Source of the DNA: Microbacterium sp. Root553
GTDB lineage: Bacteria > Actinomycetota > Actinomycetes > Actinomycetales > Microbacteriaceae
Length of the DNA stretch: 64,000 nucleotides
Assembly: GCF_001426995.1 (NCBI RefSeq)
Contig: NZ_LMFY01000001.1
Coordinates: 2,599,471 to 2,663,470 of the forward strand
Direction: 5' to 3'
Below the pieces are notes generated by a model, which was not told the origin of the DNA, searched no databases, and worked only from the letters and a program-made list of their open reading frames with translations. Every line of letters begins with the position of its first letter. The first letter of the stretch is position 1. The position numbers and the translations under genes are program-made. This document shows positions 24,625 through 33,013 of this stretch, one piece after another.

Positions 24625-24873
24625 TCAGCTGCCGGAGCCCGGACGTCGCAGAACGTCGAGCAGCAGCGATTCGGCCGTCTCGTCGGCCGCGGCCTGCAGC
24701 GCTTCACGATTGGCATCGCTCACGGCGACGACGATCTCGGCGCGGTTGATGCGCTTGTCCCGCGGGGCATCGATGCCGACCCTGACACCGCTCGGAGTGA
24801 CCGCGAGGATGGTGATGGTGATGTCATCGCCGATCACGATGCTCTCGTTGGCGCGTCTCGTCAGTACCAGCAT
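24625..24873 (-). CDS. csrA: Carbon storage regulator CsrA
   Basis: 82-residue RNA-binding translational regulator. The CsrA fold is intact: [18 protein letters not shown] at the N-terminus (with the Arg6/7 region that touches RNA) and [18 protein letters not shown] for strands 4-5 with the second RNA-binding Arg. A C-terminal helix tail extends about 20 residues beyond the core. It follows flhA by 87 bp. It binds GGA in hairpin loops; strong candidates exist in the leaders of flgB, fliH, fliP and fliC here. ATG 24873 starts the conserved MLVLTRR. Confidence 0.96.
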   Translation of the reverse strand: MLVLTRRANESIVIGDDITITILAVTPSGVRVGIDAPRDKRINRAEIVVAVSDANREALQAAADETAESLLLDVLRRPGSGS

Positions 24874-24960
24874 GCGTCGTCTGCCTTCCATGGCTGGGCA
24901 CGGTCGCGCCTCTGTGCACAAATGTATCGCACTCATCTCGTAAATGAGCAGAATTCGAGA
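24874..24960 (-). promoter_or_regulatory. A/T-rich leader region of csrA
   Basis: The 87-bp gap between flhA and csrA is clearly A/T-richer than its surroundings. It holds CTCAT-TTACGAG-ATGAG (a small hairpin) and TGCGATACATT, a possible -10. No GTTAC box stands at flagellar spacing, so csrA may have its own housekeeping promoter besides read-through from flhA. Confidence 0.35.
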
Positions 24961-27027
24961 TCAGAGGGTGGCAGCGGGCAACGCCGGGTTTGTCATGCGC
25001 ACCACGCCGACGACATCGGTGGCGAGCCCGCCTGACGCCGCCTCGTCGTAGGAGAGCACGGGGAGGCCCCGCACCTGCGACGCGACAAGCCGTCGCACGG
25101 CGTGACGCAGCGTCGGGGCGCACACCAGCACGGGTTCGGAACCCGACGGATCGAGCTCCTCGACGGTGCGGCGCACGTTGTCGAGGACCTGCATCGTGGT
25201 CTCGGGGGTCAGCACGATCTGCGGCTGCCCCTCGACCACTCTCATGCCCTCGAGCATCTGCTGCTCGAGGATGGGCTCGAACATCACGACCCGGATGCGC
25301 CCCTCCTCGGCGAAGCGGGCGGCGATCGCCGGTCCGAGCGCCGCGCGCGCCGCGTCGATGAGCCCCGCGGTATCGGCCGAGGCCTTGCCACGAAGGGCCA
25401 GGGCCTCGTAGATCCGGGCGAGATCGTTGATCGGCACCCTCTCGGCGAGCAGTCCGGCCAGCACGCGCTGGATGGCGGCGAGCGACAGCACGGCCGGGGT
25501 GAGCTCCTCCACCGTCGCGGGGCTCGTCTGCTTGAGGTGCTCGGTCAGCTGGCGGACGTCCTCGAGCGAGAGCAGCCGATCCGCCTGCCCCTGCACGATG
25601 TCGGAGAGGTGGGTGATGATGACGCTCGCTCGGTCGATCACCGTCGCGCCGGCCATGTCGGCCGCGTGCGACATCTCGGCCGGGACCCATTTGCCCTCCA
25701 GGCCGAAGACCGGGTCGACGACCGCCGTGCCCGGCAGCTGCTCGAGCCCGGAGCCGATCGCGAGCACGTGGCCGCGGGGAACGGATCCTCGTCCGGCCTC
25801 GACGCCGGCGATGAGGATCGCGTAGGTCTGCGCCGGCAGGTCGATGTTGTCGCGGGTGCGCACCGGCGGCATCAGGATGCCGATGTCGAGGGCGAGCTTG
25901 CGCCGCAGCGACTTCACACGGGTGAGCAGATCACCCGCGCCCCCGGACGCGAGATCCACGATGTCGGGCGAGAGCGAGATCTCCAGCGCATGCACACGCA
26001 TCCGATCCATCAGCTCCTCCGGACCCTCCGCGCTCGCGTCCACCGCCTCCTGCTGCAGAGCGTCGGCCTCGAGGGCGGCATCGCGATCCTCGTTCGCCTT
26101 CACGCGCGACGCCGCGAACAGCAGTACCGAGCCGATCACGAGGAACACCAGCAGCGGCATGCCGGGGATGAACCCCATGGCGATCGCGGCCAGCCCGGTG
26201 ATCACCAGCGCATTGCGGGACTGCATGAGCTGGCGTCCCGCCGCCTGACCCATCTCGGTCTCGGCGTTCTCGCGGGTGACGATCATGCCGGTCGACACCG
26301 CCATGAGCAGCGCGGGGATCTGCGTGACCAGACCATCGCCGATCGTGAGGATGCTGTATGTCTCGAGCGCATCCCCCATCTCCATGCCGTGCTGCACCAT
26401 GCCGATGATGATGCCGCCGACGAAGTTGATGACGACGATGACGATGCCGGCGATGGCGTCGCCCTTCACGAACTTCGACGCCCCGTCCATCGCCCCGTAG
26501 AAGTCGGCCTCCGCGGCGACCTCGGCGCGGCGCCGGCGCGCCTCGACGTCGGTGATGAGCCCCGCGTTCAGGTCGGCGTCGATCGCCATCTGCTTGCCGG
26601 GCATCGCGTCGAGCGTGAATCGCGCGCCGACCTCCGCCACGCGCTCGGCGCCCTTGGTGACCACCACGAACTGGATGACCGTGAGGATGAGGAAGATGAC
26701 GGCGCCGATCACCAGGGACCCGCTGATGGTGATCTGCCCGAACGCCTGGATGACCTGACCGGCGTGCGCTTCGCTGAGCACCAGGCGGGTCGAGGCCACG
26801 TTGAGTCCGAGTCGGAAGAGGGTGGCGACCAGCAGCAGGCTGGGGAAGACCGAGAAGTCCAGCGGCTTCTTCACGAACATCGCCGTGAGCAGGATCAGCA
26901 GCGCGAACGAGATGTTCAGCACGATGAGCACGTCGAGCAGCGGCGTGGGGATCGGCACGATGAGCAGCAGGATGATGCCCACCACACCGACGGGCACGGC
27001 GCCCTTGGACAGCAGCTGACCGAACAT
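24961..27027 (-). CDS. flhA: Flagellar type III export gate protein FlhA
   Basis: 688 residues, the usual length. The N-terminal half has eight membrane spans. The FHIPEP-family signature FRLGLNVASTRLVL lies at about 82-95, and the FHIPEP cytoplasmic loop carries GKQMAIDADLNAGLITDVEARRRR (described by its ends, about 145-168). The soluble C-terminal domain (about 360-688) docks chaperone-substrate complexes. It forms the export gate ring with FlhB, FliP, FliQ and FliR. Downstream of flhB by 35 bp. Confidence 0.96.
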   Translation of the reverse strand: MFGQLLSKGAVPVGVVGIILLLIVPIPTPLLDVLIVLNISFALLILLTAMFVKKPLDFSVFPSLLLVATLFRLGLNVASTRLVLSEAHAGQVIQAFGQITISGSLVIGAVIFLILTVIQFVVVTKGAERVAEVGARFTLDAMPGKQMAIDADLNAGLITDVEARRRRAEVAAEADFYGAMDGASKFVKGDAIAGIVIVVINFVGGIIIGMVQHGMEMGDALETYSILTIGDGLVTQIPALLMAVSTGMIVTRENAETEMGQAAGRQLMQSRNALVITGLAAIAMGFIPGMPLLVFLVIGSVLLFAASRVKANEDRDAALEADALQQEAVDASAEGPEELMDRMRVHALEISLSPDIVDLASGGAGDLLTRVKSLRRKLALDIGILMPPVRTRDNIDLPAQTYAILIAGVEAGRGSVPRGHVLAIGSGLEQLPGTAVVDPVFGLEGKWVPAEMSHAADMAGATVIDRASVIITHLSDIVQGQADRLLSLEDVRQLTEHLKQTSPATVEELTPAVLSLAAIQRVLAGLLAERVPINDLARIYEALALRGKASADTAGLIDAARAALGPAIAARFAEEGRIRVVMFEPILEQQMLEGMRVVEGQPQIVLTPETTMQVLDNVRRTVEELDPSGSEPVLVCAPTLRHAVRRLVASQVRGLPVLSYDEAASGGLATDVVGVVRMTNPALPAATL

Positions 27028-27062
27028 GTGCTTCTCGTTCTCTCTCGACGGGGGACGGGGGC

Positions 27063-28166
27063 TCAGAGACCGCGGTCTCGAGTGCTGGCGAACGGCATGG
27101 TGTGCGTGCCACGCGCGGTACCGCGACGCTTGAGGTGCTCGATGAACGCGAGCACCTGCGCCACCGCGGTGTACAGCTCTTCGGGGATCTCCCGGCCGAG
27201 CTCGCAGGCGGCGTGGACGGCGCGCGCCAGGGGGATGTCGCGAATCATGGGCACTCCCGCCTCCTCCGCGCGTTCGCGGATCTTCTGCGCGACGATGCCC
27301 GCGCCCTTCGCGACGACCCGCGGCGCCGACTTACCCGGTTCGTAGCGCAGCGCCACCGCGACGTGGGTGGGGTTCACGAGCACGACATCGCTCTCGCCGA
27401 CCGCGGCGATCATCCGGTTCCGGCTCATCGCGAGCTGCCGCGATCGGCGCTGCGACCGCAAGAGCGGGTCGCCCTCGCTCTTCTTGTGCTCGTCCTTCGC
27501 CTCGTTCTTGGTCATGTGCGTGTGCTTGCGGTTGCGTCGCATGACGACGGCCACATCGATCGCCGCGAGCAGGATGCCCACCGCCACCGCGACCTGCAGC
27601 AGCGCCACCGCTCCCCCGGCCGCCTGCTCCAGCAGCCAGGTGATGTTGTGGCTGCCGCTCGCCATGAGCACCGGGACGAGACCCGAGACGACGATCCACA
27701 GTGCGAGTCCGATGGCGACGGTCTTGAGCAGCGCCTTCGCCCCCTCCCAGAGCGCCTGCTTGCCGAACACCCGCAGGATGCCCGAGACGATGTTGAACTG
27801 CTCCGTCCGCATCGTCACACCGCGCAGGTGGATGCCGCCCTGCGCCACCGCGGTCGCCGTGGTGGCGAGGAGCACCACGACGAGCATCGGCATCATGATG
27901 CCGCCGAGCGACGAGAGCGCCGCGCCGAGGACGTCCAGCGCGGCGCCGTCGCTCGGGTCCTTCGCCACCGGCGCCACCGCGAGGAACAGCTCGGTGAGCA
28001 CCTGCGTGCCCGACGCGATCGTCGGCACCATCATGACCGCCGCCGCGGCGATGCAGACCCAGGCCGTGAAGTCCTGACTGCGCCCGATCTGCCCCTTCCT
28101 GCGCGCCTCCTTGAGGCGACGATCCGTGGCCTTCTCGGTGCGCTCCCCGCTCTCGGCCTGGCTCAT
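27063..28166 (-). CDS. flhB: Flagellar export switch protein FlhB
   Basis: 367 residues. The N-terminal GERTEKATDRRLKEARRKGQ is diagnostic, and four membrane spans follow. The autocleavage motif NPTH is at 265-268, where FlhB cuts itself to switch from hook to filament export. A short basic tail follows. ATG 28166 overlaps the fliR stop by 4 bp. Confidence 0.95.
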   Translation of the reverse strand: MSQAESGERTEKATDRRLKEARRKGQIGRSQDFTAWVCIAAAAVMMVPTIASGTQVLTELFLAVAPVAKDPSDGAALDVLGAALSSLGGIMMPMLVVVLLATTATAVAQGGIHLRGVTMRTEQFNIVSGILRVFGKQALWEGAKALLKTVAIGLALWIVVSGLVPVLMASGSHNITWLLEQAAGGAVALLQVAVAVGILLAAIDVAVVMRRNRKHTHMTKNEAKDEHKKSEGDPLLRSQRRSRQLAMSRNRMIAAVGESDVVLVNPTHVAVALRYEPGKSAPRVVAKGAGIVAQKIRERAEEAGVPMIRDIPLARAVHAACELGREIPEELYTAVAQVLAFIEHLKRRGTARGTHTMPFASTRDRGL

Positions 28167-28927
28167 CGGGTCACTCCCAGCAGCAGCCGTGCCGCATCCT
28201 CGGCGATCACGGCCACGACACTCGGCAGCGCGGCGTACACGAAGCCGACGAGCAGCAACGTGAGGCCGATCTTGATCGGGAAGCCCATCGCGAAGGCGTT
28301 CAGCGCGGGTGCCACGCGACTGACGAGCCCGAGACCCACGTCGGCGAGGAAGAGCACGATCAGCAGCGGGCCGGCGATCTGCACGGCGCTGAGCATCATC
28401 TGCCCGGCAGCGCCGACGAGGGCTTCGGCGGGGGTGCTGAGGTCGATCATCCCCGTCACCGGGACGGCGTCGAACGAGCGGAACAGCCCGCCGAGCACCA
28501 GCTGGTACCCGTCGGAGGCGAACAGCAGCATGATCGCCGTCATCTGGAACAGACGCGTGAACTGCGCCCCGTTGATGGCCATGCCGGGGTCGAACGCCTG
28601 CGCCATCTGAAAACCGCCGAAGGTGTCGACCAGGTGGCCCGCTCCCTGGATCGCACTGAAGAGCACCATGACCAGGAATCCGAGCAGAGCGCCAGTGATC
28701 GCCTGACCGACGAGCGCGAACAGGAACCCGCCGGTGTCGAGGCGTTCGTATCCTGCGGTCACGACGGGCGAGACGGCGAGGGCCAGCCCCACCCCGAGCA
28801 TCGCGCGGATGCGCATCGGGATCGTGCCATGGCTGAACGGCGGGGCGAGCACGAGGAAGGCGGTGATCCGCACGCAGGCGAGTGCCGTGGCCTCCAGCCA
28901 CCCGAAGTCGAGGGGGATGTTCATCAT
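28163..28927 (-). CDS. fliR: Flagellar export apparatus protein FliR
   Basis: 254-residue membrane protein with about six spans. FAREL-family features include the N-terminal LACVRITAFLVLAPPFSHGTIP and the C-terminal RVAPALNAFAMGFPIKIGLTL. It forms the export gate core with FliP5-FliQ4. Tandem ATG codons at 28927 and 28924; the first overlaps the fliQ stop. Operon fliP-fliQ-fliR-flhB-flhA. Confidence 0.93.
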   Translation of the reverse strand: MMNIPLDFGWLEATALACVRITAFLVLAPPFSHGTIPMRIRAMLGVGLALAVSPVVTAGYERLDTGGFLFALVGQAITGALLGFLVMVLFSAIQGAGHLVDTFGGFQMAQAFDPGMAINGAQFTRLFQMTAIMLLFASDGYQLVLGGLFRSFDAVPVTGMIDLSTPAEALVGAAGQMMLSAVQIAGPLLIVLFLADVGLGLVSRVAPALNAFAMGFPIKIGLTLLLVGFVYAALPSVVAVIAEDAARLLLGVTR

Positions 28928-29199
28928 CCCCCGTTCAGGAGAGTGGGGATGCGGGCGAACATCTCGTTCGTGAACGCGATCATCTCGGCGATCATCCAGT
29001 GCCCGCTCACGAGCAGGGCGATGCCGACGGCGACGAGCTTCGGCACGAACGAGATGGTCATCTCCTGCACCTGGGTGATCGACTGCAGCAGCGAGATCGC
29101 GAAGCCGACCACGAGCGCGGTGATCAGCATCGGCGCACACAGCTTCGCGCCCACGATCAGGGCGGCCTGACCGATGTCGATGACGGCCTCGGGGTTCAT
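28924..29199 (-). CDS. fliQ: Flagellar export apparatus protein FliQ
   Basis: 91 residues with two membrane hairpin helices, matching FliQ length. Conserved VVGFAISLLQSITQVQEMTISFVPKL lies between the helices (about 31-56). It starts MNPEAVIDIGQAAL, overlaps fliP by 4 bp and fliR by 4 bp. Confidence 0.93.
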   Translation of the reverse strand: MNPEAVIDIGQAALIVGAKLCAPMLITALVVGFAISLLQSITQVQEMTISFVPKLVAVGIALLVSGHWMIAEMIAFTNEMFARIPTLLNGG

Positions 29200-30038
29200 C
29201 CGCCGCCCCCGTTGTAGGACTGCACGAGGGCGGTGATGACCATTCCCCAGCCGTCGATGAGCAGGAAGAGCAGGATCTTGAACGGCAGCGAGATCATCAC
29301 CGGCGGCAGCATCATCATTCCCATCGACATCAGCGCGCTCGCGACGACCAGATCGATCACGAGGAACGGCACGAAGATGATGAAGCCGATGAGGAAGGCG
29401 GCGCGCAGCTCGCTGATCATGAAGGCGGGGACGAGCGTCAGCAGCGGGATGCCGGACGGATCGGACGGGTTGTCCATCTGCGCCGCCCTGTGCATCAGCG
29501 CGATGTCCTCTTCGCGCGTGTACGAGAGCATCCAGTTCCGCAGCGGCTCCTGGGCGAGCTCGAACGCGCGCCCGAACTCGATCTGCCCGTCGGTGAAGGG
29601 GCTCACCGCGACGGTGTTGATGTCGGTGAGCACCGGCCACATGATGAAAAGGGTCAGGAAGAGGCTGAGCCCCGCCAGCACCTGGTTCGGCGGGATCGAG
29701 GGCAGCGAGAGCGCGTTGCGGGTGAGCGCCAGCACCACGAAGATCTTCGTGAAGCTCGACATCATCAGCAGCAGTGCAGGGGCCACGCTGAGGACCGTGA
29801 TGCCGAGCAGCGTCATGATGCTGTCGGACGGCGACCCGTTGATGCCGTTGATGGTCACGCCACCGCCGTCGCCGTCACCGGTCTCGGTCGCGAGCAGCGC
29901 AGGGGTCGCATGAGCCCCGGTCGCGTCGATCAGCACCAGCACGGCGATCAGGCAGAGGGCGACGGCGAGCATCGCCCACACCCGGCGCGCGCGGCGCGGC
30001 AGAGGCGCGGGCAGCACGGCGGCGGCGGATACGGGCAC
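29196..30038 (-). CDS. fliP: Flagellar export apparatus protein FliP
   Basis: 280 residues with an N-terminal signal/anchor region (VWAMLAVALCLIAVLVL) and four spans. FliP signatures are present: SFTKIFVVLALTRNALSLPS, MWPVLTDINT, PAFMISELRAAFLIGF and MGMMMLPPVMISLPFKI. GTG 30038 is preceded by CGGAG. It heads the export-gate operon and has its own flagellar promoter (30111-30139) and a leader with two ACGGA-loop hairpins nearly identical to that of flgB. Confidence 0.94.
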   Translation of the reverse strand: MPVSAAAVLPAPLPRRARRVWAMLAVALCLIAVLVLIDATGAHATPALLATETGDGDGGGVTINGINGSPSDSIMTLLGITVLSVAPALLLMMSSFTKIFVVLALTRNALSLPSIPPNQVLAGLSLFLTLFIMWPVLTDINTVAVSPFTDGQIEFGRAFELAQEPLRNWMLSYTREEDIALMHRAAQMDNPSDPSGIPLLTLVPAFMISELRAAFLIGFIIFVPFLVIDLVVASALMSMGMMMLPPVMISLPFKILLFLLIDGWGMVITALVQSYNGGGG

Positions 30039-30064
30039 GGCGGCACTCCGAAGGTGGGTGTCGT

Positions 30065-30079
30065 GGCCGATCCGTAGCC
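30065..30079 (-). promoter_or_regulatory. fliP leader hairpin 2 (candidate CsrA site)
   Basis: GGCT-ACGGATC-GGCC on the minus strand: a 4-bp stem (one U-G pair) showing ACGGAUC in the loop. It ends 26 nt before the GTG start. Confidence 0.6.
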
Positions 30080-30087
30080 AGAGGGGC

Positions 30088-30102
30088 GAGCTATCCGTGC
30101 TC
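30088..30102 (-). promoter_or_regulatory. fliP leader hairpin 1 (candidate CsrA site)
   Basis: GAGC-ACGGATA-GCTC on the minus strand. It begins 8 nt after the -10 box, thus at the very 5' end of the transcript. Confidence 0.6.
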
Positions 30103-30110
30103 GCTGTCGA

Positions 30111-30139
30111 CTATCGCGACGCGGGGCCCTCCCGGTAAC
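30111..30139 (-). promoter_or_regulatory. Flagellar (sigma-28-type) promoter of fliP operon
   Basis: GGTTAC (minus strand, -35), 18 bases ending GTCG, CGATAG at 30116-30111. It lies between the fliO stop (30177) and fliP, so the export-gate genes form an independent unit. Confidence 0.8.
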
Positions 30140-30176
30140 CCTTCGACGGCGAGGTCGTCGTCGAGGCGGTTCGACG

Positions 30177-30617
30177 TCAGGCGACGGACTTCAGTGCGCG
30201 ATCGACGATGTCGTTCTGCAGCTCGTCCGTCTCGGCCGCGTCGCGCTCCGCCGGTTCGTGTCCGCTCGCTTCGTCGTCGAGGAGCGGAGCCTCCTGCGTG
30301 TCGACGACGTTGATCCCGTGCTCGGTCACGCCGAGCACGTAGCGGATGCCGCCGAACTCGGCCACGACGAGCTGGGCCCTGGCGCCGATGCCGGATCTCG
30401 CGACGACCGTGATCTTCTCCTGGCGGGCACGAGGCGGCGCCGTCGTGCGCGTCGGCCGCAGCTCCGCGAGTCTGCTCAGACGTTTCGGCAGGAGTCCGGA
30501 CAGCGGGCTGACGCCCTTCGCCTGCGACTTCTGCAGTCGACGGCTGAGGAAGAGCAGCAGGCCGAGCACGGCTCCGAGCGCGACGATCGCGCGCAGGGCG
30601 ATGAGGATGTCGTCCAT
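30177..30617 (-). CDS. fliO: Flagellar biosynthesis protein FliO
   Basis: 146 residues. One N-terminal membrane span (ALRAIVALGAVLGLLLFLSR) is followed by a basic stretch and the small FliO beta domain (ITVVARSGIGARAQLVVAEFGGIRYVLGVTEHGINVV), then an acidic tail. It assists FliP assembly. It ends the flbD-motA-motB-fliM-fliN-fliO operon, 3 bp after fliN, just before the fliP promoter. Confidence 0.85.
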   Translation of the reverse strand: MDDILIALRAIVALGAVLGLLLFLSRRLQKSQAKGVSPLSGLLPKRLSRLAELRPTRTTAPPRARQEKITVVARSGIGARAQLVVAEFGGIRYVLGVTEHGINVVDTQEAPLLDDEASGHEPAERDAAETDELQNDIVDRALKSVA

Positions 30618-30620
30618 CGT

Positions 30621-31277
30621 TCAGACGGCCTCTGCGCCGTCGAGGATGCGCTCCACGCGGATCGCGAAGTCGCCGTCGGCGACCACCACGGTGCCGTGGC
30701 CGATGAGACGGCCGTTCAGTTTGATGTCGGCGGGAGATCCCGCCGCGCGGTCGAGCTCGACGACGCGTCCGGGTTCGAGCGACAGCACGTCGCGCACCGG
30801 CATCCGTGTGCGTCCGATCTCGACGACCAGCTCCATCTCGACGCCGGCGATGCGACTCAGCCGCTGCGGTCCGGGAGCGACGTCGGCCCGCGCACCGTCG
30901 ATCCGCACGGCGGCCCTGGCCACGACGCTGCCCGCGGCGTCGACCATGTCGAACACCTGGGTGCCCGCATCGGTGAACACCTCTGCGGCGTCGACCACCT
31001 CGCCCCCGCCCAGCGATCCGCTGCCCAGCACGGCCACGGCGGCCTCGAACACCGGATGCAGGCGATCGACCAGCGGCGCGCTCTTCGAGCCGTCCTCGAG
31101 CCGCGCGGGGTCGACCACCTGGATCGCCAGGCGGGCACCCGGGCTGCCGGCGAACGCGACGACGACCGCGTCTCCGGACGCACCGGGGTCGGTGGACGGC
31201 GCCGGGATGACCGGGAAGGCGAACGGCAGCCTGCCGGCTATCGCGGCGGCGACGGCGGTGGCGTGGAAGGTGCTCAT
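30621..31277 (-). CDS. fliN: Flagellar motor switch protein FliN
   Basis: 218 residues. The C-terminal ~75 form the SpoA domain (RIAGVEMELVVEIGRTRMPVRDVLSLEPGRVVELDR given in two parts: RIAGVEMELVVEIGRT and MPVRDVLSLEPGRVVELD). The N-terminal ~120 residues are an extension resembling the CheC-like FliY region but too short and without clear phosphatase motifs. Part of the C-ring with FliM and FliG. Overlaps fliM by 1 bp. Confidence 0.88.
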   Translation of the reverse strand: MSTFHATAVAAAIAGRLPFAFPVIPAPSTDPGASGDAVVVAFAGSPGARLAIQVVDPARLEDGSKSAPLVDRLHPVFEAAVAVLGSGSLGGGEVVDAAEVFTDAGTQVFDMVDAAGSVVARAAVRIDGARADVAPGPQRLSRIAGVEMELVVEIGRTRMPVRDVLSLEPGRVVELDRAAGSPADIKLNGRLIGHGTVVVADGDFAIRVERILDGAEAV

Positions 31278-32197
31278 CAGTGGGTCTCCTCGGAGGTGCT
31301 CGTGATCATGCAGGTGAGGCGGGAGCCCCTGCTGCCCGGTGTGGCGAGGCCGATCGGCGTCTGCCCTGCCACGAGTTCATACGGTCGCGTCTCGGGATGC
31401 GGCAGACGCAGAAGGTCTCCCGGCGCGAGATCGAGGATCTCTCCGGCACCGATCGTGAGCGGCGCGAGGCGCAGCGTGATCTCCAGCGGAGTGCTGCGGA
31501 CCTGCTCGAGGGTCTGCCCGGCCGAGTGCCCCGAGTCGGCATCCGAGCCCGTGGCTGCGAGGCGGTCCACGACCGCGGAGGCCGGGAGCATGACCGTCGC
31601 ACTCGTCTCGGAGTCGCCCAACCGCATCGTGAAGCGCGCGACGATGACCGCGGCCGTCGCGGCGACGACCTGGAGGTACTGCGGGTTGTAGTGCACCGCA
31701 CTGAACCGCGGCGCACCGGGCAGCAGGGCGTCCAGACTCGCATGCAGGTGCTCGAAGGTGCCCTCCATGAGATTGCGCACCAGCGCGAGTTCGATCGGGG
31801 TGAAGGTGCGCGGCTCGGGCAGCGCCGTGCTGCGGCCGCCCATCATCTGCACGACCCACAGCAGTGCGCCGTCGAGGCCGAACTGCACCACGCAGGGCTC
31901 GTCGCGGTCGACGAAGGAGCCCGCGACCATCGCCGTGGTGCTGGGCAGGGTGTCGGAGTACTCCTCGTAGCTGATCAGCTCGACGCGATCGAACGCGAGG
32001 TGCGCACGCACCCGGATCTTGTCGGTCAGCTGCGACGACCACAGACGGGCGAAGGACTCGAATGCCGCTTCCAGGTGTCGGGTGCTCTCGCGCCCGAGCT
32101 GTGCAGGACGGCCGAAGTCGTACGCGGGGTGGCGCACGGAGGCCGGCTCGAGCACGGTGTGTGCGCTGACGACGGTCGACTCGGCGGTGGTGCTCAT
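31277..32197 (-). CDS. fliM: Flagellar motor switch protein FliM
   Basis: 306 residues. The middle domain has FARLWSSQLTDKIRVRAHLAF and MMGGRST, which corresponds to the GGxG-containing FliG-binding motif. The C-terminal SpoA domain ends LDLAPGDLLRLPHPE. The N-terminal CheY-binding peptide (LSQxEIDALL) is not evident; the protein starts MSTTAESTVVSAHTVLEP. This may mean altered or absent CheY control. 6 bp after motB. Confidence 0.88.
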   Translation of the reverse strand: MSTTAESTVVSAHTVLEPASVRHPAYDFGRPAQLGRESTRHLEAAFESFARLWSSQLTDKIRVRAHLAFDRVELISYEEYSDTLPSTTAMVAGSFVDRDEPCVVQFGLDGALLWVVQMMGGRSTALPEPRTFTPIELALVRNLMEGTFEHLHASLDALLPGAPRFSAVHYNPQYLQVVAATAAVIVARFTMRLGDSETSATVMLPASAVVDRLAATGSDADSGHSAGQTLEQVRSTPLEITLRLAPLTIGAGEILDLAPGDLLRLPHPETRPYELVAGQTPIGLATPGSRGSRLTCMITSTSEETH

Positions 32198-32203
32198 ATC
32201 TCC

Positions 32204-33013
32204 TCAGTCCTTCGACGCGGCAGCGATGGCGGGGATCAGGGCCCGCACCTGCTCGGCCTCGGTCGATTCCACGACGATGTCGACGCGACGGTTGCTCGCC
32301 AGCGCCTGCGGGCTGTCTCCCTGCGCGATCGGGCGGGTGTCCGAGTACGCCGTCGCCTTCACCCTCGGCCCTCCGACACCCTCGTGCTCGACGAGGAACC
32401 GCGCGACCTGGGTCGCCCGCCCGCCGGACAGCTCCCAGTTGGTGGGGAACGGCAGCGCCGACACGCGATGGTCGGCATGCCCCTCGACGCTGACCTGGTT
32501 GTCGACCGTGGTCAGGACGTCGCCGATCGCGTCGAGCACCGAATCGGCCTTGGCCGAGAGCTCCGTGCTGTTGTCGGCGAAGAAGGTCTCGGCGCCCACC
32601 AGACCGACCTGCAGACCGCGATCGTCGATCACGAACTGCACCGTGTCCTGCAGGCCCTGCGTCGCCAGGGACGCGGTCATGCGGTCACGCAGCTGCTCGA
32701 GCGACTCGAACTCGGCCTCGGCCCTGGCGGTGAGATCCACCACCCCGTCGTCGTCCTGCAGTTCCTCGGGGACGACGATGCCCTCGGCGGTGTCCGCTCC
32801 CCCCTCGGTGCTCTCCTGCCCGAACCCGGTGGCCAGGCTGTTGGCGAGGAGCTCGAACTTCGTCTTGTCGACGTTCGACACCGCGAACAGGACGATGAAC
32901 AGGCACATCAGCACCGTCACCATGTCGGCGTACGAGACCGCCCAGCGCTCGTCGGGCTCGTCGTGCGCGTCGTCGTCGTGCCCGCGGCCGCGTGTCCGGC
33001 GGGCCGTGCTCAT
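32204..33013 (-). CDS. motB: Flagellar stator protein MotB
   Basis: 269 residues. A charged N-terminus is followed by one span, SYADMVTVLMCLFIVLFAVS (30-49), with the proton-binding Asp at 33, and a plug/linker. The OmpA-like peptidoglycan-binding domain includes VSVEGHADHRV and NWELSGGRATQVARFLVEH. Stop overlaps nothing; start ATG 33013 overlaps the motA stop by 4 bp. fliL, which often follows motB, is absent: fliM starts 6 bp downstream. Confidence 0.93.
   Translation of the reverse strand: MSTARRTRGRGHDDDAHDEPDERWAVSYADMVTVLMCLFIVLFAVSNVDKTKFELLANSLATGFGQESTEGGADTAEGIVVPEELQDDDGVVDLTARAEAEFESLEQLRDRMTASLATQGLQDTVQFVIDDRGLQVGLVGAETFFADNSTELSAKADSVLDAIGDVLTTVDNQVSVEGHADHRVSALPFPTNWELSGGRATQVARFLVEHEGVGGPRVKATAYSDTRPIAQGDSPQALASNRRVDIVVESTEAEQVRALIPAIAAASKD

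Noticed and set aside
24900..24945. TTTAC...CGATAC upstream of csrA as a seventh flagellar promoter
   Set aside because: The spacer is only 10 bases instead of 17-18 and GTCG is missing.
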